Below are positions 23,396 through 34,914 of a DNA stretch of 64,000 nt, one piece after another. Positions within the stretch are counted from its first letter, which is position 1, and the number at the start of each line of letters is the position of its first letter. Origin of the DNA: Prunella strophiata (Eukaryota; Chordata; Aves; Passeriformes; Prunellidae); NCBI GenBank assembly GCA_036583965.1, contig JAZBQD010000033.1, positions 18,995,446-19,059,445 of the forward strand. Reading direction: 5' to 3'. The position numbers and the translations under genes were made by a program. Below the pieces are notes generated by a model. It worked only from the letters and a program-made list of their open reading frames with translations. It ran no database searches and was not told the DNA's origin.

Positions 23396-24959
23396 ACCCA
23401 GAACTATTATCCATGTTTATAAACTTAAAATGTCTCTATCAAAACCAAACTGCAATATTTCATCAACATATCATGGTGATAATTTGTTGATCTTTTCTGT
23501 AATTTTCATTTTGTCAGATCTCTTAATGGAAGAAACGATGCCATTTTTGTGTTGAGAAACTGCCTAGCTCTCTGAAAATACAAACCTGCCTTCAACAAAA
23601 CTCCCCTTTCTAATTATTTAAACTTGTCCAGGATACAATTCTTTCTTACCGTTTTGAGTGAGTGTTTGTTTGCAAATCTGCTAGATTCAGTAGGAAAATA
23701 ATGATGTGTAGCATTTTATTTTCCTCGCTTCTTTCTCCACTATCATTTGATATATACTGAAAAGTTTCTGGGAAGAGAAAGAGAAAAATAATTAAATACA
23801 AGAAAGGAATGCAGTTAATTAGAAAATATTTTTCACATTTCTTGGATACAGGTAGCACTTGAAATAGCCTTTTTCATCTCCTTTCTCTTCCACCCAACCC
23901 CCAAAATAAAAGCATATTTACATGTTTCCTCACCTGTTGATATCAGCTCCACTGATGAATGACGAGTCAAGGTTTTGAACATTTTCCTTTCCTCACACGA
24001 TACCACTGCTGATATTTCAGGCCTGGTACCCACAGCAAACATTGCCATGTCTCTGCAAGAGCTGAGGAGCAGCAGGTAAAGTTCAGGCCCTCAGTTTCTG
24101 GTCAGCACCTGGAAGAAGCAGATTTTTGCCTGGTGAATTTGTTCCAAAAGGGAACTTCCTCTTAGGCAAATTCCTCTGTACAAGTTACTGGTTTTGTGGT
24201 ACAAGAAGAAACACAAATGTGTTTTAGGAAAATGCAATAGGATGAATTTGTTTATTGACAAAGTTAAAGTTGATTTTCTTGATTTCTTTTGGTGCAGTCT
24301 GATGCACGGACATTGTGATGACAGAGGCTTTTTACATCGCTATAATCCATTCTGTGCACAGTAGCTTTTTCAAGCGCTGCAATCTTTCCGGCCACCTCAT
24401 TCTCCTGCTCAGTACACTGGAAGCAAAGTGGGAGGCAATTTGCCACCTCATACCTACCTTCAGAAGCCTGAAGCACTCAGCTGACACACCTTCTCCTCCT
24501 CGTGATCTGCTTTCTGTCAGGCTGCAGGGTTAACAGCTTTGCTTCATAAAAAAGCTGTGCCCTGGAAAAAAACCCAGCCTTTTGTTTTGGATAACAAATT
24601 GTGTTTTGTTAGAAGATGTGAATGGTCCAAGCAAACAGTCTACAATTCATCATGTACTGAAGCATTTCAGCAGGAACACACTAATCCCAGTCATTACACA
24701 GCTAATGATGCATTTTGGAGAATCGAAGTGGAGGAGGAGAGGTGGCTGTGGAATGAAGAATCAAGAGGTGGGGGAGTATAATGTGCTTCCTTACAGATCT
24801 CTCAGGAGGCAGAGCCTCCAGCTACATTTTGATTGTTCTGTTGAATTGAGTATTTTGTGTCTTAGTGAGTTCTGAATGCCTGTTATTGAGCAGGAACTAA
24901 ATACTCCCGTTGTTTATGACAAACATTTTGGCTGTTCCCAGCGCGTTTTGAAAATTACC

Positions 24960-25223
24960 TACTTGACATGCAACTATTTTCATCAAGCGGTGGAACAGTT
25001 TGTCCCGAGCAGATGCAATCCCTGAGGAAAGGAGCAGCCCGGGGCTGGCTGGCAGCAGTGCCTGCATCCTCCGTTACCATGGCGACAGCTCAGCCCGGGG
25101 ACCAGCTGCCGAGCGCGCTCGGGGATGCTCCACTCCGCTCCCGCAACTTCAGCGCTGAGCAACTTCCCCTGCGATCAGAGCGCACTGGGCAGCGGCGCCG
25201 GGCGGAGCTGGGGCCGCGCAGCC
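24960..25223 (+). promoter_or_regulatory. PTPDC1 internal promoter with X-box (RFX site)
   Basis: GC content rises sharply here, immediately upstream of an alternative PTPDC1 start codon at 25,224. At 25,073-25,086 lies GTTACCATGGCGAC, a perfect fit to the X-box consensus RYYNYY-N1-3-RRNRAC bound by RFX factors. The site is about 140 bp upstream of the ATG, a typical distance for ciliary genes. PTPDC1 has been linked to cilia and centrosomes in human cells, so an RFX-driven promoter makes sense. The transcription start site itself cannot be seen from sequence. Confidence 0.65.
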
Positions 25224-25437
25224 ATGCAGCCTTCCCCCCGCAGGCTCTCGGCCGTCAGCATCTTTAGCCATTTCTTCCAGGGGCGGAGGCATTCCTCCTC
25301 CGATCCCCTTCTCCGCCTCAGCCAGCGGCGCCGCAGCTCCGTGGTGGAGCTGCTCTCCTCGTCCACGCACCGGGTCATGGTGGCTCTGTCGTCGCTCAGC
25401 CCCGAGGAGCTAGATGCAACTTTTCCTGAAAAAAAAA
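25224..25437 (+). CDS. PTPDC1: PTPDC1 exon with alternative N-terminus (basic, Ser-rich)
   Basis: The ATG sits in CGCAGCCATGC. The translation begins MQPSPRRLSAVSIFSHFFQG and continues Arg/Ser-rich to PEKK, resembling the alternative N-terminus of a human PTPDC1 isoform. The donor is AAAAAAA|GTAAAG, phase 1, which fits the acceptor at 25,944 exactly. The run of eight A (25,429-25,437 region) before the donor is a site where sequence length could be misjudged. Confidence 0.85.
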
Positions 25438-28400
25438 GTAAAGTACTTTTCATTGAGACTGTTGGCAGTTCTGGGTATTTTCTCGGTATTACTATACTTT
25501 TGTTCTGTTAACTGTACTTTTTATGTGTGGATAAAATAGTGGGGTTTAATTTTCTTCTTGTATTCTGTATATTCTGTTTTGTTGTTGTTTGATTCCTTAT
25601 TCAGGTGTTAACACATGCTTTTTACTCTAACAGCTCAGTTATAAACAACAGGTAAAACAGAAGCACACATTCATGAATACTCTGAGAACATGGTTAACTA
25701 TATTGATTTCAGGTCGAAGAGGACTGTGACTTTTTTCAGCTGCAAAGGATGTCACTAACCTCTAACTTCATCTGAAAAAATACCTGGCAGTAATGCAAGC
25801 CATTTTTTCCCCACAGAATCCTTCCTTGAACAACGAGCCTGAAATACATATGGCATGTATTTATGGTGTTTGTGCCTCGGTCATAAGGCTGAAGTGGTAT
25901 TTTTCAGTGAGCTCCCAGCTAACGTGACTCTGCTGTGTTGCAGGGAGCTCGAGGCGCCCCACGGCCAAGTACACGAAGGTGGGGGAGCGGCTGCGCCACG
26001 TCATCCCCGGGCACATGCAGTGCTCCATGGCCTGCGGCGGCCGCGCCTGCAAGTACGAGAACCCCGCGCGCTGGGCCGAGCACGAGCAGGCCATCAAGGG
26101 GCTCTACTCCTCCTGGTGAGCAGCTCAACGCGGCAAAACAGTTGGGCTTTTTAAAAATCAGCTGCTAAGTTAAAACATAACGAGCATTTGATCTGGAATT
26201 GCAACCTGGCGTAGTGGCCGTCGTACACAGCTCAGGAAAGACAGTGAAAGGTTCCTTTTGACTTACAGTGGGTTTGGTTCAGATCCAAAAGAATAAATAC
26301 CTGTCTGTCATGAATTATTAAAAAGCTGTTCTGGGCTACTAAGGATTAGAATGCAAATTAATTAAATATGTTAATAATAAAATTGAAAAGTAAAAGCATT
26401 TCCTGCAGATGAAATAATGTGAGCATGTGTTCAGAAGGATGTTCATGTGCAGGACAAGTCACATGAAATGTATCTTGACATTCTTACTGTTTTTTTTCTA
26501 ACAGCAAATGCTTAAGCAGCATTTACAAACCTTAAAGGAACAAACAGGGATCTGTTTGTCCAGATTTCTATTCAAAGGAATTTTTACTTATGTCCCAGCA
26601 TTTAAGCAGTTCCAGCAATTGTCTTTTGATAATGTTACATCTCTATCAGTTTAATAGGATTTATCACTAACACTATGGCATAGTAGAATTTTTAAAAGTA
26701 ATTTCTAATTAATCACCAAGGTATTTCTCTCTTACTTGACTATAACGGTATTCTTATTTTGGATGACTCATAGCCAGGAAAGTATTAATGATAACATTAT
26801 TATTTACTTTTCTCAGGATAACAGATAACATCCTGGCTATGGCTCGACCCTCAACAGAATTAATTGAAAAGTACAACATTATTGAGCAGTTTGAAAGGTA
26901 ACAAATTTAGTCATTATTTATTGTAAGTATTATTGATGTAATTCCTGATCCATTTTCTCTTTCAACATAGATTTGGATTGTTGATAAAGATCCTTTCATT
27001 TTAACACTCTACAGGTAAAGATTTATTCTCCACTAAGAATAAATATGTGTTTCAGAAAATCAGGGACAATGAGATTTTGGCTGCTTGTAATACTTTGACT
27101 CATCTATTCCTTCCTTAAGATGTGGCATAAAAAGCATAATTAACCTTCAGCGTCCTGGGGAGCACGCGAGCTGTGGGAACCCCCTGGAGCAGGAGAGTGG
27201 CTTCACTTACCTTCCTGAAACCTTTATGGAGGCTGGCAGTAAGTTCCCTCCTGCTGTTGTTCCTCATTAATTATTGACTTTGGCATTTAAGGATATTTTT
27301 ACTTGAATTCCTGTGAGTTAAACGCAGCTATGTAGGAAACATTGCACAAAACGTGAAACCTGGCAAATACAATGAAGAGCAAATAACACATTATTGAAAA
27401 TTGTGTATTATACAGAGAGAGATGGAGGGCTTCTGTTCAGGTGTTTCTAAAGCAAGGACAACAGTTCCCTTTTTCTTCTGTATTCACAAATTCTGGTATA
27501 CTCATGTCTTCTTACCTAGACTATAAAAGGTTATTTCATGTGAGGACACTGCTCCTGACAGTATTTTGTATTTTCATGTTATGGTGAGAAGAGAGAAAGT
27601 GCCTCTCTGTAAAAAGCAGCTGCTGACTGAAGAAGTGCTTTTATTTCTGAAAAGAAAAAGTTGCCCTCTTTCTATATATAGCTGAGTAATTTTGCATGAA
27701 TCACTGTTTTGTTACGTCTTTTACATTCTAGCTGAACTTGAGTTTGACAAATCTTTGCTAGCTTCATGTATCTATCAAGTTTCAATAGCAAGCATACACT
27801 GAAATGGGAAAATAATCTCTTGCAAGCAAGATGTAGTCAGATTTTAAGATCCATTATGCAATTTTAGTACTATAATTTCTTATTAGTAATCTCCTCTGCA
27901 AATAGTACTACACCTTTCACATTCGGTGTGGCAGAAAATAATTGTCTCTCTTTTTATTTCAGTTTATTTTTATAATTTTGGATGGAAGGATTATGGAGTG
28001 GCATCTCTCACAACTATCCTTGACATGGTAAAGGTGATGTCTTTTGCCCTGCAGGAGGGGAGGGTGGCTGTTCACTGCCATGCAGGACTCGGGAGGACAG
28101 GTACGTGCCCCGTGCAGGAGCAGCACCAGGGTTCCTCTAGAAACTCCAACCATCTCTGGTTATAAACCAGTAATAACTGGGCTAGATTCTGTGTCATTAC
28201 AAGATGGACCTCTATAAAATGGTTAAAAGTGCTAAACTACTGTGTCCAAATGTCCTCAATAGCTAGAGAAGATCAGTTTTAGTATATTAAAACCAAAAAC
28301 CTGTAAGATAGAGAAGTTTTTAATCTGTATAATTGTTCCATTACATTCAAATGTGACAGCTGCTTTTGGAGGGGAAAAATTCCCCTGGTACATTTTCATT

Positions 28401-31400
28401 GTCCAGTATTCATAACATGTTCGCAAACCTACCACTCACTGTTGGGTCAGGTAGATTTGGTGGAGCACCTAAAATTTCATTTGCTTCTTTCAAGTCTTTT
28501 TTGGTTGTGCCCTTCGCATAGAAGCCTCCATTGCTCCCATGTTTGTGAATGGTGGAGCTCCTGGAGAGTCTATGGGGAGCTCCCACTGCACTGCAGTGAG
28601 CAGGGCTTCACTATCTTGTGCTTCTTCACAGGCAATTTAAGTAACAGCATCACATAATAGAGGACACTCTGTCTTCACCTCTATTAATTTCTATCCCATA
28701 TTTCCACTGAGTATTTGTTTGAGCCTGACAGTTCCTTCACTAATCCTGTCTTTGTATTTTCCAGGTGTTCTAATAGCTTGCTACTTAGTTTTTGCTACCA
28801 GAATGAGTGCTGACCAAGCGATTCTGTTTGTCAGAGCCAAAAGGCCCAATTCCATCCAGACCCGGGGGCAGCTGCTGTGTGTCAGGGAGTTCTCCCAGTT
28901 CCTGGTCCCTCTCCGCAACGTCTTTGCGTGCTGCGAGCCCAAGGCGCACGCGGTCACCCTGTCCCAGTACCTGACCCGCCAGAGGCACCTGCTCCACGGC
29001 TACGAGAGCAGGCACCTCAAGTACGTGCCAAAACTCATCCACCTGGTGTGCAAGCTGCTGCTGGACCTGGCTGAGAACAGACAGGTGGTAGAGGCAGAGC
29101 TGCTGGACATCCCAGACCTCTCAGCTGAGATTGAGAAGACCGTGTCCCAGCTGCCATCCACGGAGCTTGAGCGGGAGCTGGCCAGGCACGACAGTGACAC
29201 GTCAGACTCGTCCCACACCCACTCCTCTACTCTCGACAGCCAGGACTCACACTTCTCCCTGGGACATGAATGTGATGCTTTCTGTAGAAGAAGGAATGTC
29301 GAATGCCTTCAGCCTCTTACTCATCTGAGAAGGCGTCTGAGCTACAGTGAGTCAGACCTAAGGAGAACTGAGTTTCTTTTGGAACAGGATGACACTGCCT
29401 GGACAGTGCCTACTCAGATCTTAGTGAACAACAAACCCAAGCAGAACAGTGGGGAGGAATGTTCTGCCACAGGTGAGACAAAGCCACAGCTGGAGTTAAA
29501 CAAAGAAGCATTAGTGCGTAACACGTGCGTGTTCTGGAGGCAAGGGAAGATTTAGTTTGGATGGACAAAGGGGTGGCTCCTATCACAGAAGGGGCTCTAC
29601 CAAAGAAGTACAACGCAGCAGGACCTTTTCCTCAGGCCTCGCATCCATGCACAATCCCAAGGAACCCGGGATGCCAAGGCACGGCTTTGCCAAGGAGACT
29701 GCTCACAGGAAGGATCACAAGACCAATATATATGGCAGGAGAGTCTATCTTTCCGAGGACTCTGACTCTTCTTCTTCCTCTTCCAAAGTGAACTTTTCCA
29801 TTGGATATGAAAGCGAGAGTAGCAGAGAGCTGTCAGAGACAATTCCACACATTGTTCTGCAGTCAGAATTAAGTTTGGAAGCCCGAAGAGTTTTGGCAGC
29901 CAAAGCACTTGCAGATATAAACGAATTTCTGGGAGAGGATGAAGTGAAGCAGAAGGTAGAAATGTGGCAGGTAATCTTTAACTCAAATCCATGCTATGGG
30001 CTCTGCATATTTCACCTCAGTGAATTCCTGGAATGGCAAAAATGCCACGTGGAGCTTTGAAATGGCACATTGGGATAGCAGTTTATATGAGGTCTGGGTT
30101 CAGGTCTTTAACAGGCTGGCAAAATGCACCTACACATTCTGGTCTGTAGCAGGAGGGTGGAGGTTCTGGTTATGTTCACTTTCCTAACTGGGGGAAATGG
30201 ATGCCATTATTTCCAGCTGTAACGTGGCTGCTGGTGACACAGAAATAGTACAGGTTTTAAAGGTTTGAGTTGGTTTTCATAAGTGTTTTCTCAGAACTAA
30301 CCAGTGGATTTGTCAGTAAAAGAAACAGAATTTAGTAGAAACTTAATTGCTTATCGTCAAACCCAAATCCTCTCAGCAACATTTGCTTTGAAGTTGTAAT
30401 GCAAAGCTGGTTTATGCATTCCTGTGGAGTATTGGGAGGTTCTCAGCTGCACTGCTGCTGTCATCCTTCTGTTTTAAAGAATCACTTGTATTACTGCTGA
30501 TTGTGATTAATGTTGATACTCTGGAAAACATTACAAATTTTTTGGATAATTCTTTTCTTGTTGGAACATAAGAGCCAAATAACTGCTACAATCAAAGAGA
30601 ATGTTGGCAAAGGTGAATAGATGATGCATTTTCAGTTTTGTTTTGTTTGTTTGGTTTTTGTTTTTGTTTTTTTTTGGTTTTAAGAAAGAACTGAATACTC
30701 AAGATGGAGCTTGGGATAAAATCTGCACCGAAAGAGATCCTTTTATCCTCTGCAGCTTGATGTGGTCATGGATAGAGCAGCTGAAAGAACCTATTCTATC
30801 CAAAGATGATATTGACATGCTGGCAAAAAATTGCACAGAATCCCAGGATGGGCTCTACTTGCTGAGAAAGGTACATATTGGATCTGACAATTCATTCTTT
30901 CACTTTAGGCAAGGGTTGCACTTTAAAAAAGCCACTTCACTCTCTTTCAAAATCAGAATGAGAATTCTTTCTTTGTCTGGGTACCTCTGGATATCTTCTA
31001 GTCCAAGTGTCTTGCTCAAAACAGAGTTACCTAGAGCAGGCTGCGTGTGTGACAAATGCTCCAGCCCCTTAATTAAGCTGGAAGAGGGTTGGGAAGGAAC
31101 AGCCACAAGGATTGTTCCTCCCTTTCTTCCTCCTTGCTAACACTGCTCAGGTGTCTCTCTGCCAGCTTCCAGTGGTGATGGAGACTTGGAAGGACAGAGA
31201 GAGGTACAAGATGGGGAAAAAAGCCCTGAACGTGCACAGCATTTTGGGCTGAAAAGATCAAATCTCACCTTTCCTATGCCGATTCACAGGAAGACTACTG
31301 TTCATGGAGGGGATCTTGAAATTCCCAGAAATAAGGAGGAATTCCCAGAGTAGTTTATGGCACTCAGGAGAAGAGTTTTCTCATTGTGACTGAAATAATT

Positions 31401-32593
31401 ACGCAGAGGCCCTTTGGGCTGGTGGGAATTCCCCACCAACTCCTGCACATGAAGGCACAATCTCGTGTTTAAACAGCAGTTAACAAAATCTCAGTGCTAA
31501 ACTACTTTTCATGGAAATATTTCTTCTGATGAGCTGCTGTTCCTTTTCCCCACCAGGAGCAGTGTCAGACCATCCTTTGTATTTTACACTGTGTGGTTAA
31601 CCTGCAAGTGCTGCCAGCTGATGTGGAGGAGGCCTTACTTGCTCGTGCTATTAAAGCTTTCACCAAGGCAAGTAATCCCAAATAACTATCCAAGATATTG
31701 CATTTACTTGGTTTAAATCATGAAGGGTGAATCAATCAACAGAGGGAGGCCTCTGTGAGAAAGACTACAGTCATTCCTTCATGCTTCAGTGTGAAGCTTA
31801 TTTATTTCAGAGTTTACATTTTATAATAGTTACATACATAAAGGGTTGGAAATATTCTTAAAAAAATTAAATTCTGTCACTACAACCTTAATCCTGGAGT
31901 CCCATTTTTCTCTTTCTGGACCACTGCCAGTTCATAGACATCTTCAAATTAGGGAAAAGATAATTTTACAGGGTAACACTGACTAATCACCTAGAGTAGC
32001 TTACCAAAGGCTTTGGTAGATTCTGTACCATGTGAATTCTTTCCATCAGATTAAATAATTTTCTGAAATTACACTGCAAGTCAGTTCTGTTCCAGGCCTG
32101 TACCACAGGATGTGAGTAACTAATTTCTGCTTTGGGCTCATTCAGTAATAGTGACAGGTGAAGCTATTGCTCAGCTCAGATTTCTTCTCAGATTCAGTCA
32201 GTGAAATCTGAGCTTGAACAGAATGTTCACCGTGCTGCTTCCTCATCTCTTGTAAATCTACCTGTTAAAACAATCACTACATTTCTCCTTCTTCTGTTTT
32301 ATTTTAATGTCTAGTTAGCATAAAACTGAAAACACTTAGCATTAAACGCTCCATCAAAACCACATCTTTTCTTTGATAAATCTCAAAGCTTTTTTTTTTT
32401 TAATGTTGTGCATCTACTTTGCATTTTGCTGTATAGCATCTCTTTAACAACTGAACTGAAACTTCTCTTTTATTAGATAAGCTTCAATTCTGAGAATGGG
32501 CCATATGTTTACAACACCTTGAAAACTGTATTTAAACAAGCACTGGAAGAAAAAAGGAAGAGGATTAAAGAAGGAACAGAGAATCCTTCTTGA
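25224..32593 (+). CDS. PTPDC1: PTPDC1, protein tyrosine phosphatase domain-containing 1 (frameshifted as assembled)
   Basis: Nine coding exons: 25,224-25,437; 25,944-26,115; 26,817-26,897; 27,120-27,238; 27,963-28,100; 28,765-29,970; 30,685-30,870; 31,557-31,667; 32,477-32,593. All junction phases agree. The total is 2,344 nt, one more than a multiple of three, because of an extra base near 29,547. Without it the protein would be about 780 aa, close to the human family member (about 750-800). The dual-specificity-type phosphatase domain lies in exons 2-6, with the loop HCHAGLGRTG (Cys234, Arg240) intact. The C-terminal half is Ser-rich and ends in a conserved helical region. As assembled, translation stops at 29,553-29,555 after 504 residues. 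The family is implicated in ciliary and centrosomal function. Confidence 0.93.
25944..26115 (+). CDS. PTPDC1: PTPDC1 constitutive exon, start of phosphatase region
   Basis: The acceptor GTTGCAG precedes the exon and CTG|GTGAGC follows it. It encodes the highly conserved RPTAKYTKVGERLRHVIPGH stretch and continues to KGLYSSW. A second AG lies four bases inside the exon (GGGAG|CTC) and would change phase. Confidence 0.92.
26817..26897 (+). CDS. PTPDC1: PTPDC1 exon
   Basis: 81 nt, phase 2 in and out, encoding ITDNILAMARPSTELIEKYN and onward to EQFER. Acceptor TTTTCTCAG, donor AAAG|GTAACA. Confidence 0.92.
27120..27238 (+). CDS. PTPDC1: PTPDC1 exon
   Basis: 119 nt encoding CGIKSIINLQRPGEHASCGN and onward to TFMEAG, part of the phosphatase domain. 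Acceptor TTCCTTAAG, donor GGCA|GTAAGT. Confidence 0.92.
27963..28100 (+). CDS. PTPDC1: PTPDC1 exon with catalytic C-X5-R loop
   Basis: 138 nt. It encodes the WKDYG segment, which holds the likely general-acid Asp, and the P-loop HCHAGLGRT. The catalytic Cys codon is at 28,076-28,078 and the Arg codon at 28,094-28,096. Both are intact, so the encoded phosphatase domain is predicted to be active. Donor ACAG|GTACGT. Confidence 0.95.
28765..29970 (+). CDS. PTPDC1: PTPDC1 large exon, carries a 1-nt frameshift
   Basis: 1,206 nt from TTTTCCAG|GTGTTC to GTGGCAG|GTAATC. The first part finishes the phosphatase domain and encodes a conserved region with KRPNSIQTRGQLLCVREF and RRNVECLQPLTHLRRRLSYS. Near 29,544-29,550 (GGGAAGA) one extra base moves the reading frame. 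The original frame meets TAG at 29,553, while the family-like sequence (LQSELSLEARRVLAAKALAD and on to VKQKVEMWQ) continues one frame over to the exon end. Frame and homology are uninterrupted on either side, which suggests a very recent mutation or a base-calling error rather than an old pseudogene. Confidence 0.93.
30685..30870 (+). CDS. PTPDC1: PTPDC1 exon
   Basis: 186 nt, phase 0, encoding KELNTQDGAWDKIC, ERDPFILCSLMWSWIEQLKE and onward to LYLLRK. The acceptor is GGTTTTAAG, downstream of a GTTTT-rich tract; the donor is AAAG|GTACAT. Confidence 0.92.
31557..31667 (+). CDS. PTPDC1: PTPDC1 exon with non-canonical GC donor
   Basis: 111 nt, phase 0, encoding EQCQTILCILHCVVNLQVLP and onward to AIKAFTK. 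The donor is ACCAAG|GCAAGT: a GC dinucleotide in an otherwise perfect U1-matching context, the usual form of GC-AG introns. No GT donor would keep the frame here. Confidence 0.93.
32477..32593 (+). CDS. PTPDC1: PTPDC1 last coding exon
   Basis: 117 nt from TTTTATTAG|ATAAGC to TGA at 32,591-32,593. It encodes ISFNSENGPYVYNTLKTVFK and a basic C-terminus ending in ENPS. Confidence 0.93.
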   Translation: MSFNSENGPYVYNTLKTVFKQALEEKRKRIKEGTENPS

Positions 32594-33023
32594 TTACTAC
32601 ACAGCTCTGCTGAAGCATTAGATGGACCTACCAAATTATTTTGCATTTTCCAGCTACTGTATTTTGTGCTACTTGGCATGATCTACCTAATTTTAGGTAA
32701 TAGAAGTTATTAACAAATTTTATTTTTTTAGAGGAGTTTTAGTGGCAGTTGTTCAGTCTACATAGTTTTAAAGAATGGCTCCATGTGACCATTCTCTGTA
32801 GCATTTTGTTTCAGGTACTGTTCTTTTATGTTGTGAAGGGTTCTCCTGTTCTTAGATATGTTTATTGCTTTGGAAACCTCTGTTATTGGCAAGAAACATT
32901 ATTGTCAAGTTACATGACTGCTATAAGTTCAGTGCCATGTTCCCCAAAGGTTTAATGAATTAATATTTACGTATTACATATGTTTACATTAATGATATTT
33001 GATTTCACTTTGAAGAAAATAAA
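32594..33023 (+). other. PTPDC1 3' UTR with poly(A) signal
   Basis: AT-rich untranslated sequence following the stop codon. The first canonical AATAAA in a plausible setting is at 33,018-33,023. The true cleavage site and any longer 3' UTR form cannot be decided from sequence. Confidence 0.7.
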
Positions 33024-33960
33024 TATTGACTGAACCTGTGAAACTGTTTTTCATTTCAGAAATTTTGAAGTAAGACCAACAGTAATAATGGAGAAATTGA
33101 CAGATCTTGAGATCTGTTATTGACAGCAGACAGTATTTTCCTTCAGATCTCTTAAATAATTGTAATCAAAGTATTTCTAGAAGGTGTTGTAGGAGAGAAA
33201 TGCAATTTGTTGAGCAGTAGTCATCAAGCCCTAATTTAGACTTTTTTGTCTGAGAAAGCGTCAAACTGTTTTTAACAGAAAATTGATTGAGGCATTTAAA
33301 GTGCTTTGAATAAGAGTAAAATTCTACTTTATTAGCTAAGCTTTTATTGCATTAAGTGAAAAAACACTTCATCATGAAATCTTCATAAGGATATGATTCT
33401 GTCCATACTTACATCCAGCAAACATCCAGCAAACAGTTAGAAAAAGAAGTGTGATATAATCATACTAAAATAACATTAATCAAAACCTTACTAGCTGCAA
33501 TACAATTTGCCAAGGCATTTTTATCTAATAAAACAGAAACAGCTGGGCCATCATCCTAACACAGTTTTGGATTCCAGCCTCAGGATCTGGACAGGAATGC
33601 CAGTTTGCAGAGTGAGCAGTTCATCTAGTTTGATACATTTAAGTAGTTAAACTTAAGTTAAGAATCTATCCTTTCCAAAATATTTTTTATTCATTTCTGT
33701 AAATGACCAACATTTGAGTTAAAAATAGATCAGTTTGAAATACAGGTAATTTATACATGCCTCAACTGTTGGATGATTTTATATCAAAGTCAAATTAAAA
33801 CAGCTACATTGGCAGAATCATCTTAAAATAGGCACACTTGAAAGGAAAATATCACATGTGCATCAACAAACACAAATGCAGCTTTGCAAAGAGGCAAGGC
33901 AACACGACAGGCAGTTCTGTGTTAGCGTTAGCAGTCAGGCTCAAACAAATACCATTTTCT
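33024..33960. other. AT-rich spacer between PTPDC1 and duplicon A
   Basis: No gene or repeat was recognised. It ends where homology between the two duplicon copies starts (CTAATCTAC, about 33,961). Confidence 0.6.
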
Positions 33961-34914
33961 AATCTACCAAATTCCCCTTCTTGTGGTGCTCTGCCATCTC
34001 ACACACCGGAGTGTGATTCACATACTGCAGCCCAGAGTTAGGTTTTTACAACATTGAAATGGGTGTGGTCGGCAGGATTGCTGAGGATAAATCACTGCAG
34101 AAATAAACAAAATGTATGCACCATCCAAGGCTGGACAGGATTTTGGAAAGATGAGGACAAGGTAGCAGAGAACAATGTAAAAATCAGCTAAAAATAAAAG
34201 GAGGAAATGCTAAAGGAGTTACCTGTGCACATTTGGGGGTTTATCATTCTTGGGTGCAAAGCAAAATCAAAAGTTCCTAAAAGCCCAGGGGACTGGAAAT
34301 GTGGAATGTCCTCCTAGCAGAGTGTCAGACCTCTGGATCCTTAAAACGATTTTATCGTGGTGGAACAGTGGTAGCTTGAGCTGATGCCTTTGGGGGACCC
34401 TGAACAAAGAACACTTGGGCTTTGATACCCTCCCAGCTGAAGTGTGATAGTCTGGGCTCTTCCTGCTGTGTCCGAGTGCCTGCTCACTGGCTGGCACCAC
34501 AGGTCGGCACCACAGGCCCTCTGCTGAGCCATCCCTTCCCTACAGTCAAGTTTAGTCTGTCACATTTGGCTTTTCTCTCTGATCCACCACCAGGACCAGA
34601 AGAGCACATGGTCCTGAGGATGTAAAAATGCCTGTTCTCGCTGGAGCACTGCTGTTGCGTGACACCCTGCAGGAAGAGTGGGCAGCTGTAGGGATGTCGG
34701 CTCATCTCCCTGGTCCCAGCCGTGCTGCACATATCAGAGCTGCTGGGTGCTGGTGCTCGCTGGGACACGGCCCGGCCAGGCACCACGGGGAGTTACAAAG
34801 CGTCTTCAAGGAATCCCTCCGCACGTTAAACCACACGACTTAGCCCGAGATTTCAAGTTAATCTTGTAAAAGGCCTGAACAAGTCTCCTATGAATTCTCT
34901 CCCTGGCAAGTTCA

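Noticed and set aside
29525..29791. A third reading frame across the PTPDC1 frameshift, suggesting two frameshifts
   Set aside because: Comparison with the family shows that the correct continuation is the frame that is open from about 29,548 to the exon end. The third frame has only coincidental resemblance, so one extra base explains everything.
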